Origin: Flavobacterium anhuiense
GTDB taxonomy: Bacteria; Bacteroidota; Bacteroidia; Flavobacteriales; Flavobacteriaceae
Length of the DNA stretch: 64,000 nt
Reading direction: 5' to 3'
NCBI RefSeq assembly: GCF_004151235.1
Contig: NZ_JUIV01000002.1
Span: 310,001 to 374,000, forward strand
The position numbers and the translations under genes are program-made. The notes below the pieces were generated by a model. It ran no database searches, had not been told where the DNA came from, and worked only from the letters and a program-made list of their open reading frames with translations. Shown piece after piece: positions 55,482 through 62,893 of this stretch (positions are counted from its first letter, which is position 1; each line of letters starts with the position of its first letter).

Positions 55482-55808
55482 TTAAATCTCAACTTCTGGT
55501 TTCCAAAAGTGTTTTTCAAAATCTACAATCTGATTGTTGACTACTTTTATTCCTTCGTTTTCTAAAAGCTGCTGCATTAAATTGGTTCCGTCAAAATGAT
55601 GCTTTCCTGTTAGTAGTCCTTTTTGGTTTACAACTCGGTGCGCAGGAACATCGTCCATATTATGGCAGGCATTCATTGCCCAGCCCACCATTCTTGCTGA
55701 GCGGGCAGCACCTAAAGCTTTTGCAATAGCGCCATAAGAAGTAACTTTTCCAAATGGGATTTGTCTGACGATTACATACACTCTTTCGAAAAAATTTTCT
55801 TCAGTCAT
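55482..55808 (-). CDS. alkyltransferase-like protein (no catalytic Cys)
   Basis: A 108-residue protein with the DNA-binding domain of O6-alkylguanine methyltransferases (FGKVTSYGAIAKALGAARSA). The active-site PCHRV reads PAHRV at residues 55-59, so the acceptor Cys is Ala56. Such ATL proteins bind O6-alkylguanine, flip it out and recruit nucleotide excision repair, but cannot dealkylate. GAARSARMVGWAMNACH is the usual helix. Length is typical of ATLs. Confidence 0.92.
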   Translation of the reverse strand: MTEENFFERVYVIVRQIPFGKVTSYGAIAKALGAARSARMVGWAMNACHNMDDVPAHRVVNQKGLLTGKHHFDGTNLMQQLLENEGIKVVNNQIVDFEKHFWKPEVEI

Positions 55809-55891
55809 TTTAAAATATTTTTACCATTCCGATATGAAGTTAATAAAAATAAAAACTTAATTTTTCTTAATCTCTTAATCGTTAGTTTTAT

Positions 55892-56530
55892 TTATCCGAA
55901 GTAGTAATTCAAGATATTAAAAAGTGTTGCAAGTGCAACCAATCCTGTGATAGTTCCGATAATGGTATTCATGTTTCGCATGAAATAATCGGTTTTCTTT
56001 TCTATTTTTCCAAAGAAAGCAATATAACTATATAAAATTGCAAAAGCTCCAAGAACCGAGCCCAATACAAAGGTTAGAATAATAGTGTTTTCGAATACGA
56101 AAAGATGATATGAAGCAAGCGTTACACTTATTACAACATAATACGGGATAGGAAAGAAGTTTAATCCCGAAAGCAGCATTCCGAGAAAGAAACTGCTTTT
56201 TTTGCTGGTTTTCTTTAGTTTCGTTTTTTTCTTTGCTATTGGATCTTTTGCAAAAAAGAAAAAATAAATGGTTAAGATCGAAAAAATGATAAAACCAGCT
56301 TCACGCAATAATATTACAACATCTGGGCGATTGTCTATCACACGAGCAAACAGTACCGCAATGTAAGCCTGAAAAAAAATAATTAAAACCGCACCAATTA
56401 CAAACGACAAAGCATTCTTTTTTCCTTCTTTCATTTTTATTTTGGCAGCCGTCATATTGAGCAATCCTGGCGGAATAGTTCCAATGGCAGCGGCAATAAA
56501 GCCCGAAAGTAAAGGAGTAAGGTAGGTCAT
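55892..56530 (-). CDS. LysE-family translocator
   Basis: A 212-residue inner-membrane protein with about six hydrophobic segments. It opens with the LysE-family block FIAAAIGTIPPGLLNMTAAK. A Lys-rich cytoplasmic loop lies near residues 90-110. The family exports amino acids or related metabolites; the substrate is unknown. Confidence 0.8.
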   Translation of the reverse strand: MTYLTPLLSGFIAAAIGTIPPGLLNMTAAKIKMKEGKKNALSFVIGAVLIIFFQAYIAVLFARVIDNRPDVVILLREAGFIIFSILTIYFFFFAKDPIAKKKTKLKKTSKKSSFFLGMLLSGLNFFPIPYYVVISVTLASYHLFVFENTIILTFVLGSVLGAFAILYSYIAFFGKIEKKTDYFMRNMNTIIGTITGLVALATLFNILNYYFG

Positions 56531-56571
56531 TTAGCTACTAAATGGGTTAGATAAAGGTTTCAAAATTAAAG

Positions 56572-57270
56572 TTAGTCTTTAATTTTGAAACGAATATACG
56601 TAATTGCCTTATTAATTTCTAAATATTGTTTTTCGTAAAAAGTCTGGATAGAAGTCACAACTTCAGGACTTCCTTCGTTTTTATATACGTTATGGTTGGC
56701 ATACAAAACCTCGTGACCTTCGCCATGAAGCAATCCAAGTGTATAACCGTGCATAAATTCGCTATCGGTTTTTAGGTTTACGACACCGTCTTTTTTCAAG
56801 ATTTTTTTGTACAATTTCAAAAACTCAGAATTCGTCATTCTATGTTTGGTTCTTTTGTATTTGATTTGCGGATCTGGGAAAGTAATCCAGATTTCGTCAA
56901 CTTCGCCTTCAGCAAAAATATGATTGATCAATTCGATTTGCGTGCGAACGAAAGCTACATTATGAAGACCGTTTTCTACAGCAGTTTTAGCACCACGCCA
57001 GAAACGCGCACCTTTAATGTCAATTCCGATAAAATTTTTGTTTGGGTATTTCTCTGCTAATCCAACAGAATATTCTCCCTTTCCGCATCCTAATTCTAAA
57101 ACTAATGGATTATCATTTTTAAAGAAATCAGAATTCCATTTTCCTTTTAAAGGCATTAAATCGCCTACAACTTCTTCTCTGGTTGGTTGAAAAACGTTTT
57201 GAAATGTTTCGTTTTCTCTGAATCTTTTTAGTTTATTTTTACTTCCCACTTTTACAAAAATTTTCGGCAA
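56572..57270 (-). CDS. trmB: tRNA (guanine46-N7)-methyltransferase
   Basis: A 232-residue SAM methyltransferase making m7G46 in tRNA. The SAM site is LVLELGCGKGEYSVGLAEKY and the family signature is EIWITFPDPQIKYKRTKHRM. Both are intact. It lies 41 bp upstream of the LysE gene on the same strand. Confidence 0.95.
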   Translation of the reverse strand: MPKIFVKVGSKNKLKRFRENETFQNVFQPTREEVVGDLMPLKGKWNSDFFKNDNPLVLELGCGKGEYSVGLAEKYPNKNFIGIDIKGARFWRGAKTAVENGLHNVAFVRTQIELINHIFAEGEVDEIWITFPDPQIKYKRTKHRMTNSEFLKLYKKILKKDGVVNLKTDSEFMHGYTLGLLHGEGHEVLYANHNVYKNEGSPEVVTSIQTFYEKQYLEINKAITYIRFKIKD

Positions 57271-57318
57271 AATTAAGGAATATAAACGAATGAAAATAGC
57301 GTAATTAGGTTTAAAAAG

Positions 57319-57379
57319 TTTTCCGCCACGAATTCACGAATTTTATTTTAAAAATAATTTGTGAATTCGTGGCGGAAAA
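57319..57379. repeat. 19-bp inverted repeat (CCGCCACGAATTCAC)
   Basis: TTTTCCGCCACGAATTCAC is matched by GTGAATTCGTGGCGGAAAA around a 23-nt AT-rich loop, 9 bp after the amt stop. It belongs to the CCACGAATT repeat family and likely terminates amt. Confidence 0.8.
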
Positions 57380-57388
57380 AAATATTTT

Positions 57389-58771
57389 TTAACCGTAATG
57401 AGGTTCTGTAATTGGTTTTAATTTTGGATCAAGAGATTCATCATGTTGAGACAAATCCAATCCGATGTGTTCTGATTCTTCTGAAACTCTCAGCGGAATA
57501 ATGAAATTGGTTACTTTGAACAAGAAATAAGCTCCGAAGAAAGTAAAGATCGAAACTAAAACCAACGCCATCATGTGATGTCCGAAAACATTCCATCCGC
57601 CGTGAAGTAAACTTGCGTCTTCGCCGTGAGCGAAAATGGCAGTTAGAATCATTCCCATAATTCCGCCAACACCGTGACAAGCAAAAACATCAAGCGTATC
57701 GTCGAATTTTTTAGAATATTTACAGTTTACAGCTGTATTAGAAACCAAAGCCGTAATAAAACCGAAGAACATACTTTCTGGTACAGAAACAAATCCTGCA
57801 GCAGGTGTAATGGCAACAAGCCCCACAACAGCTCCAATACATGCTCCCAGAGCAGAAACTTTTCTTCCGTTCATTCTATCAAAGAAAATCCAAGTTAACA
57901 TCGCTGCAGCCGATGAAGTTGTCGTTGTAGCAAAAGCCATTGCAGCAGTTCCGTTGGCAGCAAGAGCAGATCCAGCGTTGAATCCGAACCAGCCGAACCA
58001 AAGCATTCCCGTTCCTAATAACACAAATGGAATATTGGTTGGAATATGCTGGCTGTTTTTTCTTTTTCCTAAAACCAGAACTCCTGCCAAAGCTGCAAAA
58101 CCAGAACTCATGTGCACCACAGTTCCTCCTGCAAAATCTTTAACTCCAAAATAGCTTCCTAAAACACCCGTCGGATACCAAACCGCGTGGCATAAAGGAG
58201 CATAAATGAATATCGTGAATAAACTAATGAATACTAAATAAGAGATAAAACGAACGCGCTCTGCAAATGAACCTGTGATAATTGCAGGACAAATGATGGC
58301 AAATTTCATCTGAAACAAAGCAAAAAGCATAAACGGAATCGTATTGGCCAATTGTTTATGAGGCAGAACGCCAACATAATCCATAAAAGCAAAAGTCGTC
58401 GGATTTCCGAAAAAGCTATAAAAATGATCTCCAGAACCAAAACCAACCGGTTCTCCAAAAGCCAAACTAAATGCCACTACAACCCATAAAAGAGTAACGA
58501 CGCCTAAGCAGATAAAACTTTGAAGCATGGTCGAAATAACGTTTTTCTTGCCAACCATTCCGCCATAAAAGAAAGACAATCCCGGAGTCATGATTAAAAC
58601 CAGACAGCTTGAAGTAAGCATCCAAGCAACATCGGCAGGAACGATATGATCTGTAGTTCCGAATTCTGATAAAACATAATTATTTTCTGTAACTGTTGGC
58701 CAAAATGCACCTATCGTACACACGACACTGATCATAATAAAGGATATAATCCAGCGTTTTTCTATTTTCAT
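57389..58771 (-). CDS. amt: ammonium transporter
   Basis: A 460-residue Amt/Rh channel protein with about eleven to twelve membrane segments. It has the family block GGTVVHMSSGFAALAGVLVL, GWFGFNAGSALAANG, and twin-His candidates in MSSGF-adjacent and CHGVGGIMGMILTAIF segments. An N-terminal hydrophobic segment may be a cleaved signal. No GlnK/GlnB gene adjoins it. On the minus strand TAACTTTG (58817-58810) is a possible -7 element. Confidence 0.94.
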   Translation of the reverse strand: MKIEKRWIISFIMISVVCTIGAFWPTVTENNYVLSEFGTTDHIVPADVAWMLTSSCLVLIMTPGLSFFYGGMVGKKNVISTMLQSFICLGVVTLLWVVVAFSLAFGEPVGFGSGDHFYSFFGNPTTFAFMDYVGVLPHKQLANTIPFMLFALFQMKFAIICPAIITGSFAERVRFISYLVFISLFTIFIYAPLCHAVWYPTGVLGSYFGVKDFAGGTVVHMSSGFAALAGVLVLGKRKNSQHIPTNIPFVLLGTGMLWFGWFGFNAGSALAANGTAAMAFATTTTSSAAAMLTWIFFDRMNGRKVSALGACIGAVVGLVAITPAAGFVSVPESMFFGFITALVSNTAVNCKYSKKFDDTLDVFACHGVGGIMGMILTAIFAHGEDASLLHGGWNVFGHHMMALVLVSIFTFFGAYFLFKVTNFIIPLRVSEESEHIGLDLSQHDESLDPKLKPITEPHYG

Positions 58772-58931
58772 TTTTAAAATACTTTGTTTAACCCTGTTTT
58801 TTTTGGGGTCAAAGTTAGAAAAAAATAAATATTCTTGTTTTTAAGGCTGTTAAAATAGAGGTGTGGCTTTTATTTTGATCGATTTTGTAAAATACAGCAT
58901 GTTTTTTTGACAGTATCTTATTCTAAAGTTA

Positions 58932-58984
58932 CAAAAAAGCACTGTTTTTGCCGAATTAATTAAAATTAATCTGCTAACAGTGCT
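58932..58984 (-). terminator. Rho-independent terminator (minus strand)
   Basis: AGCACTGTT (58938-58946) pairs with AACAGTGCT (58976-58984), with an inner ATTAAT/ATTAAT pairing. On the minus strand it is followed by TTTTTT, ending the gene at 59035. Confidence 0.75.
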
Positions 58985-59034
58985 CTTAATGTGCTCAAAA
59001 AGTTACGTTTATAATAAGAAAAGCGTAAAATGTT

Positions 59035-59523
59035 TTATTTCTTTTGAAGTTTTGCAATTAAAGCATCTTCAATTGGCGCTTTTATCTTGGTTACAGCATC
59101 AACTTCGTCATTCGGAATTGTCATTGATAAAACATAATGCTGAATTTTCCATTCGTTGCCTACTTTAACCAAAACTCCAGAACCACGACAGATTTTCATT
59201 TGTGTGTCTAGCAATTCGTCAAACCAAGCTATTTTACCCGATTTATCAAAAAAGATATGACGTTCTAAAGCTTTAAAATTCCAAGTTGTTCCTTTATCGA
59301 AAAAAGGTTTTGCCCAGATAGCAAATTCTTTTTTGGTCCAATTTTCGGTTGCATCGGTTCCGATGTAGATTGCATCGTCTGCCAATACATTAAAGTAAGC
59401 ATCATATTTTACCTCGCCCGCAGCTTTATGCCACGCATCAAGAGTCTGATTGATTTTGTTTTTGTCGGTTTGTGCATTTGCAAAAGTTGCAGCGAATAAA
59501 AGAAGTAAAAGTATTTTTTTCAT
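59035..59523 (-). CDS. secreted SnoaL/NTF2-like protein
   Basis: A 162-residue protein with a signal peptide (MKKILLLLLFAATFANAQ) and an NTF2-like cone-fold pattern. The helix INQTLDAWHKAAGEVKYDAY leads into FNVLADDAIYIGTDATENWT. Strand KIAWFDELLDTQMKICRGSG and VLVKVGNEWKIQHYVLSM follow. These DUF4440/SnoaL_3-type proteins bind small molecules or act as enzymes; the substrate is unknown. Confidence 0.82.
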   Translation of the reverse strand: MKKILLLLLFAATFANAQTDKNKINQTLDAWHKAAGEVKYDAYFNVLADDAIYIGTDATENWTKKEFAIWAKPFFDKGTTWNFKALERHIFFDKSGKIAWFDELLDTQMKICRGSGVLVKVGNEWKIQHYVLSMTIPNDEVDAVTKIKAPIEDALIAKLQKK

Positions 59524-59739
59524 GAGATATGTTATTTGAGTTTAAAGGTATAATTTTTTTTGAACCATGTAAGTGATATAAGAAAACTAAAGAAAACCCA
59601 ATTATTGCCACAAAGGCACCAAGGCGCAAAGTTTATTTTAAGATGCCTAATGACTATGTACCTTTGCAACTATATACCTTTGTACCTCATTAAATTATCA
59701 TTAACAATGTTCATGTCATTTAATCTCTCAAAAAACCAC

Positions 59740-59747
59740 TATATTTG
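59740..59747 (+). promoter_or_regulatory. -7 element TATATTTG
   Basis: TAnnTTTG match 25 bp before the lipoprotein start at 59773. Confidence 0.55.
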
Positions 59748-59772
59748 ATTCATCAATACAAATACCCCAGTC

Positions 59773-60432
59773 ATGAAGGCAAAATTACTTATAAGTTCAC
59801 TCGCTATAACTTCTCTATTGTTCGTTTCCTGTAAAAAGGAATTAGAACCGCAAGAAAGCACAGCAACCTCAGAATTAGTAAGATTAGGACTTGCAAAAGA
59901 TACAACTAAACCCGCTGCGCCAGTGGTACAAACTTCAGCAGCAAATCCAAATACAGTTTTAAGCGATACTAAAGGAATCAATCCTGCTCACGGACAGCCG
60001 GGCCACCGTTGCGATATTGCGGTTGGAGCGCCTTTAAATTCTGCACCGACTCAGCAAGTGCAGGCAACTCAAGGACAAACCGTACAGGTGAATCCAACTC
60101 AGCAGAAAATGGTTACGACTACAACTGCCGCGCCAGTTAAAGTGGCAAAAGGAATGAATCCACCACACGGACAGCCAGGACATAGATGTGATATTCCTGT
60201 TGGAGCGCCTTTAAACTCGCCTAAAGCAACAACAACTGCAACAACGACAAATACTGCTCAAAGCGGAACAGTTACTCAAAACTTTAGCGTTACTCCTCCA
60301 GCATCAAACCCAGTTCCTGCATTGTTAAGCACAGAAGGAAATGAAGCGACAGTTGCAGACGGAATGAATCCGCCGCACGGAAAACCAGGCCACCGTTGCG
60401 ATATTGCAGTTGGTGCACCGTTGCCTAAATAA
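59773..60432 (+). CDS. lipoprotein with three NPPHGQPGHRCDI repeats
   Basis: A 219-residue lipoprotein (MKAKLLISSLAITSLLFVSC). The mature chain is low-complexity Thr/Ala/Pro/Gln linker broken by three near-identical motifs: GINPAHGQPGHRCDIAVGAP near residue 73, GMNPPHGQPGHRCDIPVGAP near 132 and GMNPPHGKPGHRCDIAVGAP near 198. Each has two His and one Cys in fixed spacing, suggesting metal or haem binding or a surface ligand; this is inference. The motif is known to me only as a recurrent Flavobacteriia sequence without assigned function. Confidence 0.82.
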   Translation: MKAKLLISSLAITSLLFVSCKKELEPQESTATSELVRLGLAKDTTKPAAPVVQTSAANPNTVLSDTKGINPAHGQPGHRCDIAVGAPLNSAPTQQVQATQGQTVQVNPTQQKMVTTTTAAPVKVAKGMNPPHGQPGHRCDIPVGAPLNSPKATTTATTTNTAQSGTVTQNFSVTPPASNPVPALLSTEGNEATVADGMNPPHGKPGHRCDIAVGAPLPK

Positions 60433-60437
60433 TAGAA

Positions 60438-60515
60438 AAGTGACAAAGGTGCAAAGTAACAAAGGTTCTAAGTTTTTTCCTTTGTCACTTTGCACCTTTG
60501 TGCCTTTGTCACTTT
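60438..60515. repeat. intergenic inverted repeat (GACAAAGGTGCAAAGT)
   Basis: GTGACAAAGGTGCAAAGTAA then CAAAGG faces CCTTTGTCACTTTGCACCTT then TGTGCCTTTGTCAC between convergent genes. It is another low-complexity word repeat and may act as a bidirectional terminator. Confidence 0.75.
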
Positions 60516-60531
60516 ATAAATATTTTTAAAT

Positions 60532-60846
60532 TTAATGCGCTTTAATTTTTTCGAAAGTGCTCGTCAATGTTTTTTTAGCTTTGGCCAATGCACCGCTGAA
60601 AGCTTTTTCAAGTGTTTCTGCATGTTCTGTAACCGTAATAGGCTGTAGTTTTACAGGACGAACTTCAATCACACATTTTTTGTCATGCAAGCTGAATTTT
60701 TCTCCATTTTCATCTCCAAAATGAATTTCTACGCGAGTAATTTTATCTTGAAAACGGTCTAAGCTTTTTTCTACTTCTCCAGAAAAATAGCTTTCTAATC
60801 TTGCACTTCCTTCAATGTTTTTGTCGGTGTTGATTTGTACTTTCAT
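60532..60846 (-). CDS. ribosome hibernation-promoting factor / RaiA-like
   Basis: A 104-residue protein of the short HPF/YfiA class that binds the 30S decoding region in stationary phase. The fold pattern is VQINTDKNIEGSARLESYFS, ITRVEIHFGDENGEKFSLHD, KKCVIEVRPVKLQPITVTEH and a final helix AFSGALAKAKKTLTSTFEKI. It lacks the C-terminal dimerisation domain of long HPF. Confidence 0.9.
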   Translation of the reverse strand: MKVQINTDKNIEGSARLESYFSGEVEKSLDRFQDKITRVEIHFGDENGEKFSLHDKKCVIEVRPVKLQPITVTEHAETLEKAFSGALAKAKKTLTSTFEKIKAH

Positions 60847-61038
60847 AACAAATAAAATTTAATGATTCATTCTCAAACTTATCGATTTTAAAGATAAAAG
60901 ACAAGTAGGTTAAGGAAATATTATGAAATTTTAAATTGATTTATTTTTCAATTTTGTAATTTCGATTTGGAGAAAATATACTCAAAGTATTTTAATTTAT
61001 AAATAAAGAAAAAACTTACAGTTAATTGTTTTGTTTCG

Positions 61039-61046
61039 TATGTTTG
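61039..61046 (+). promoter_or_regulatory. -7 element TATGTTTG
   Basis: TAnnTTTG match 22 bp before the Trp-rich leader ORF. It probably drives the leader and the 77-residue protein together. Confidence 0.55.
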
Positions 61047-61047
61047 C

Positions 61048-61188
61048 AATTCCTAAATGCAAAATATTATGAATACAAAAAATTTTCTTGCCCGTGTAGT
61101 ATGGTGGCGATATTGGAAACAATCGCAACGCTCTTTGCAGCGTAGGACACCTAAGCTATACGGGTTTTATAATTCCTAAATGCAAAAT
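61048..61188 (+). repeat. 18-bp direct repeats, each just before a start codon
   Basis: AATTCCTAAATGCAAAAT occurs exactly at 61048-61065 and 61171-61188, 123 bp apart. Each copy is followed within a few bases by an ATG, and the two starts are alike (ATGAATAC, ATGAGTAC). This suggests a duplication or insertion that placed a leader ORF before the gene. Confidence 0.85.
61069..61179 (+). CDS. Trp-rich leader ORF with attenuator-like pairings
   Basis: A 36-codon frame starting MNTKNFLARVVWWRYWKQSQ, with three Trp codons and a Tyr in five residues, ending PKLYGFYNS. The RNA can form GCGA..TTG/CAA..TCGC (61104-61123 region), CGCT..AGCG, and an outer CCCGTGTAG/CTATACGGG stem that encloses both. 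Trp-codon clusters with alternative hairpins are typical of trp attenuators, but no trp gene follows, only the 77-residue protein. Translation is unproven. Confidence 0.5.
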   Translation: MNTKNFLARVVWWRYWKQSQRSLQRRTPKLYGFYNS

Positions 61189-61189
61189 T

Positions 61190-61423
61190 ATGAGTACCAA
61201 CACCCTTTCCAAAGAAACCGAATTGAGGTTAACTGAATTCTTCAACAATTCAATTGATTCTAAAAGTATGGCGAAAACCATTAGGCAAGTAAATTTCCTA
61301 ATTGCGTTAAATGCAATACGAGAAGATGGATTTATGAAAACCGAAACCGTAAATATTGAAGATGGTTTCTATTGGTTAAATGAATTAGCAGAAATTCTTG
61401 ATCCTTATTTGGGGATTGAGTAA
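61190..61423 (+). CDS. small protein of unknown function
   Basis: A 77-residue soluble protein beginning MSTNTLSKETELRLTEFFNN and ending EILDPYLGIE. It is acidic and helical with no signal or known motif. The start is supported by the duplicated 18-bp element directly before the ATG. It is followed by a good terminator and is preceded by the Trp-rich leader ORF, 10 bp away. Confidence 0.65.
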   Translation: MSTNTLSKETELRLTEFFNNSIDSKSMAKTIRQVNFLIALNAIREDGFMKTETVNIEDGFYWLNELAEILDPYLGIE

Positions 61424-61432
61424 GACAATGAG

Positions 61433-61464
61433 AAAAAGCCACTTGAAGGAGTGGCTTTTTTTTT
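61433..61464. terminator. terminator
   Basis: AAAAAGCCACT / AGTGGCTTTTT stem with a long T-run on the plus strand and an A-run on the other side, so it can serve both convergent genes. Confidence 0.9.
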
Positions 61465-61468
61465 GATT

Positions 61469-62884
61469 TTATAAATTTAGAACTCCCAATCGGCTTACAT
61501 GATTAGATAATTTTAGTTGTATATCATCGACAAAGTTTTTTCGTAAAGTAAATATTTTATCTAATTTATTAATTTCTTTTTTAAGTGAAGAATGAAAAAA
61601 CCTGTAATCAAGTACTAATTTATAACTAGAATTGTAATTATCTAAATAAAATACAGGAGATTGAAAGTCTCGTTCGCTAGATCTTTTTAAACAGCTATGA
61701 TAATCACTCCTTATTAACATACCTGGAATAAGTCGATAATATTTTTCTTTTTTTTGCACAATATCACATAATGGAGTTATGTTTAATTCTATTGGAATAA
61801 AAATATTTTCAGTTACATGTTTTCTAAATCTTCTTTTTATATAATTTTTTTTATCTACTTGTTCTTCAGGTTTGGTTTTGCCTTCATTGTATGCTTTAAT
61901 AAAAGGATTTAGTTTGTCAGCTTCAATGCAGTCATTAAGAATATCCACATATGGATGTTTAGTTTTAGAAACTTTATAAATTGAGCCAGTAAGTTCATTA
62001 TTATGGGTGTCCTTAGAAATTAAAAATTTTGAATTTAATTTTGATGTAAAATCAAGATTTATTTTTTTTAATTCTTCCTCTGTGCACCAATCAGAAAATT
62101 CGTATTGTTTGTTTAAGAATATTTCTTTCTCGATTTCATCATCAATTAACTCACTTAAGGCATAGAAAAATCCATCAGTTCTTCTTTGATTATCACCATT
62201 CAATTTTTCAAAAAAATTACCATATCCAAGATATGAAATTGATAAAGATGAAATAAGTTCTTTTAATTTCTTTTTTTGATCTACTTCATTTTGTGCCAAT
62301 TCAAAAATATAATCAACAGTTTTGTTACTTGATTTTTTAATTATTGTTTCCCAACTAGTAAGCGTTTTAAAAGCATCATTTTCTTTTAATTTTTCATTTA
62401 TTAAATCATGTAATTCTTGTTCTTTACCATCAATAAATTCATATTCTGTATCTCCGTTATCATTACTTATTTCATTAAAATAACTTTTTTTGTTTAATTC
62501 AATTATTTCAATTGGTTTTCTATGTGAAAGCTGATAAGCTTTATCTTCTAGCATATCTTTAAAATCAGCAAGTTTTGTATCTTCTTCTTTGCTCCAAATT
62601 AAGACAATATAGCTACTAGAGTTATTTGCTAACAGAGCATTTAGTATTGAAGAATGTTTACTCTTAAAGTCATTAACACTTGCAGGATTTGTGGCAGGAT
62701 ATAAATTTAAATCTAAAAAAATTAACCTTACATGTTGAGGTGTTTTGGGTAAATTACTTCTGCTTCCATCTGAAAAAATATGTGGAATTTGATGTTTGTA
62801 AAGAGAGTCGATTATTGGCTTTGCTTCCTCAAAGATATCATCAATAACATATACATTGCCAGACGAGAAATAGTTAGATATCAT
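61469..62884 (-). CDS. receiver-domain protein with unknown C-terminal region
   Basis: A 471-residue protein. Residues 1-140 form a receiver domain: acidic pair D15/D16 (VYVIDDIF), phospho-acceptor D58 (LIFLDLNL), S98 after a strand (YIVLIWSKEE) and K132/K133. The remaining 330 residues are mainly helical and charged (about 200-330), with a strand-rich end (EKYYRLIPGMLIRSDYHSC, FYLDNYNSSYKLVLDYRFF). I recognise no DNA-binding or enzymatic motif there. It lies 9 bp after the histidine kinase gene, so the two form one unit, with phosphotransfer likely. Confidence 0.7.
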   Translation of the reverse strand: MISNYFSSGNVYVIDDIFEEAKPIIDSLYKHQIPHIFSDGSRSNLPKTPQHVRLIFLDLNLYPATNPASVNDFKSKHSSILNALLANNSSSYIVLIWSKEEDTKLADFKDMLEDKAYQLSHRKPIEIIELNKKSYFNEISNDNGDTEYEFIDGKEQELHDLINEKLKENDAFKTLTSWETIIKKSSNKTVDYIFELAQNEVDQKKKLKELISSLSISYLGYGNFFEKLNGDNQRRTDGFFYALSELIDDEIEKEIFLNKQYEFSDWCTEEELKKINLDFTSKLNSKFLISKDTHNNELTGSIYKVSKTKHPYVDILNDCIEADKLNPFIKAYNEGKTKPEEQVDKKNYIKRRFRKHVTENIFIPIELNITPLCDIVQKKEKYYRLIPGMLIRSDYHSCLKRSSERDFQSPVFYLDNYNSSYKLVLDYRFFHSSLKKEINKLDKIFTLRKNFVDDIQLKLSNHVSRLGVLNL

Positions 62885-62893
62885 ATAAAATAG

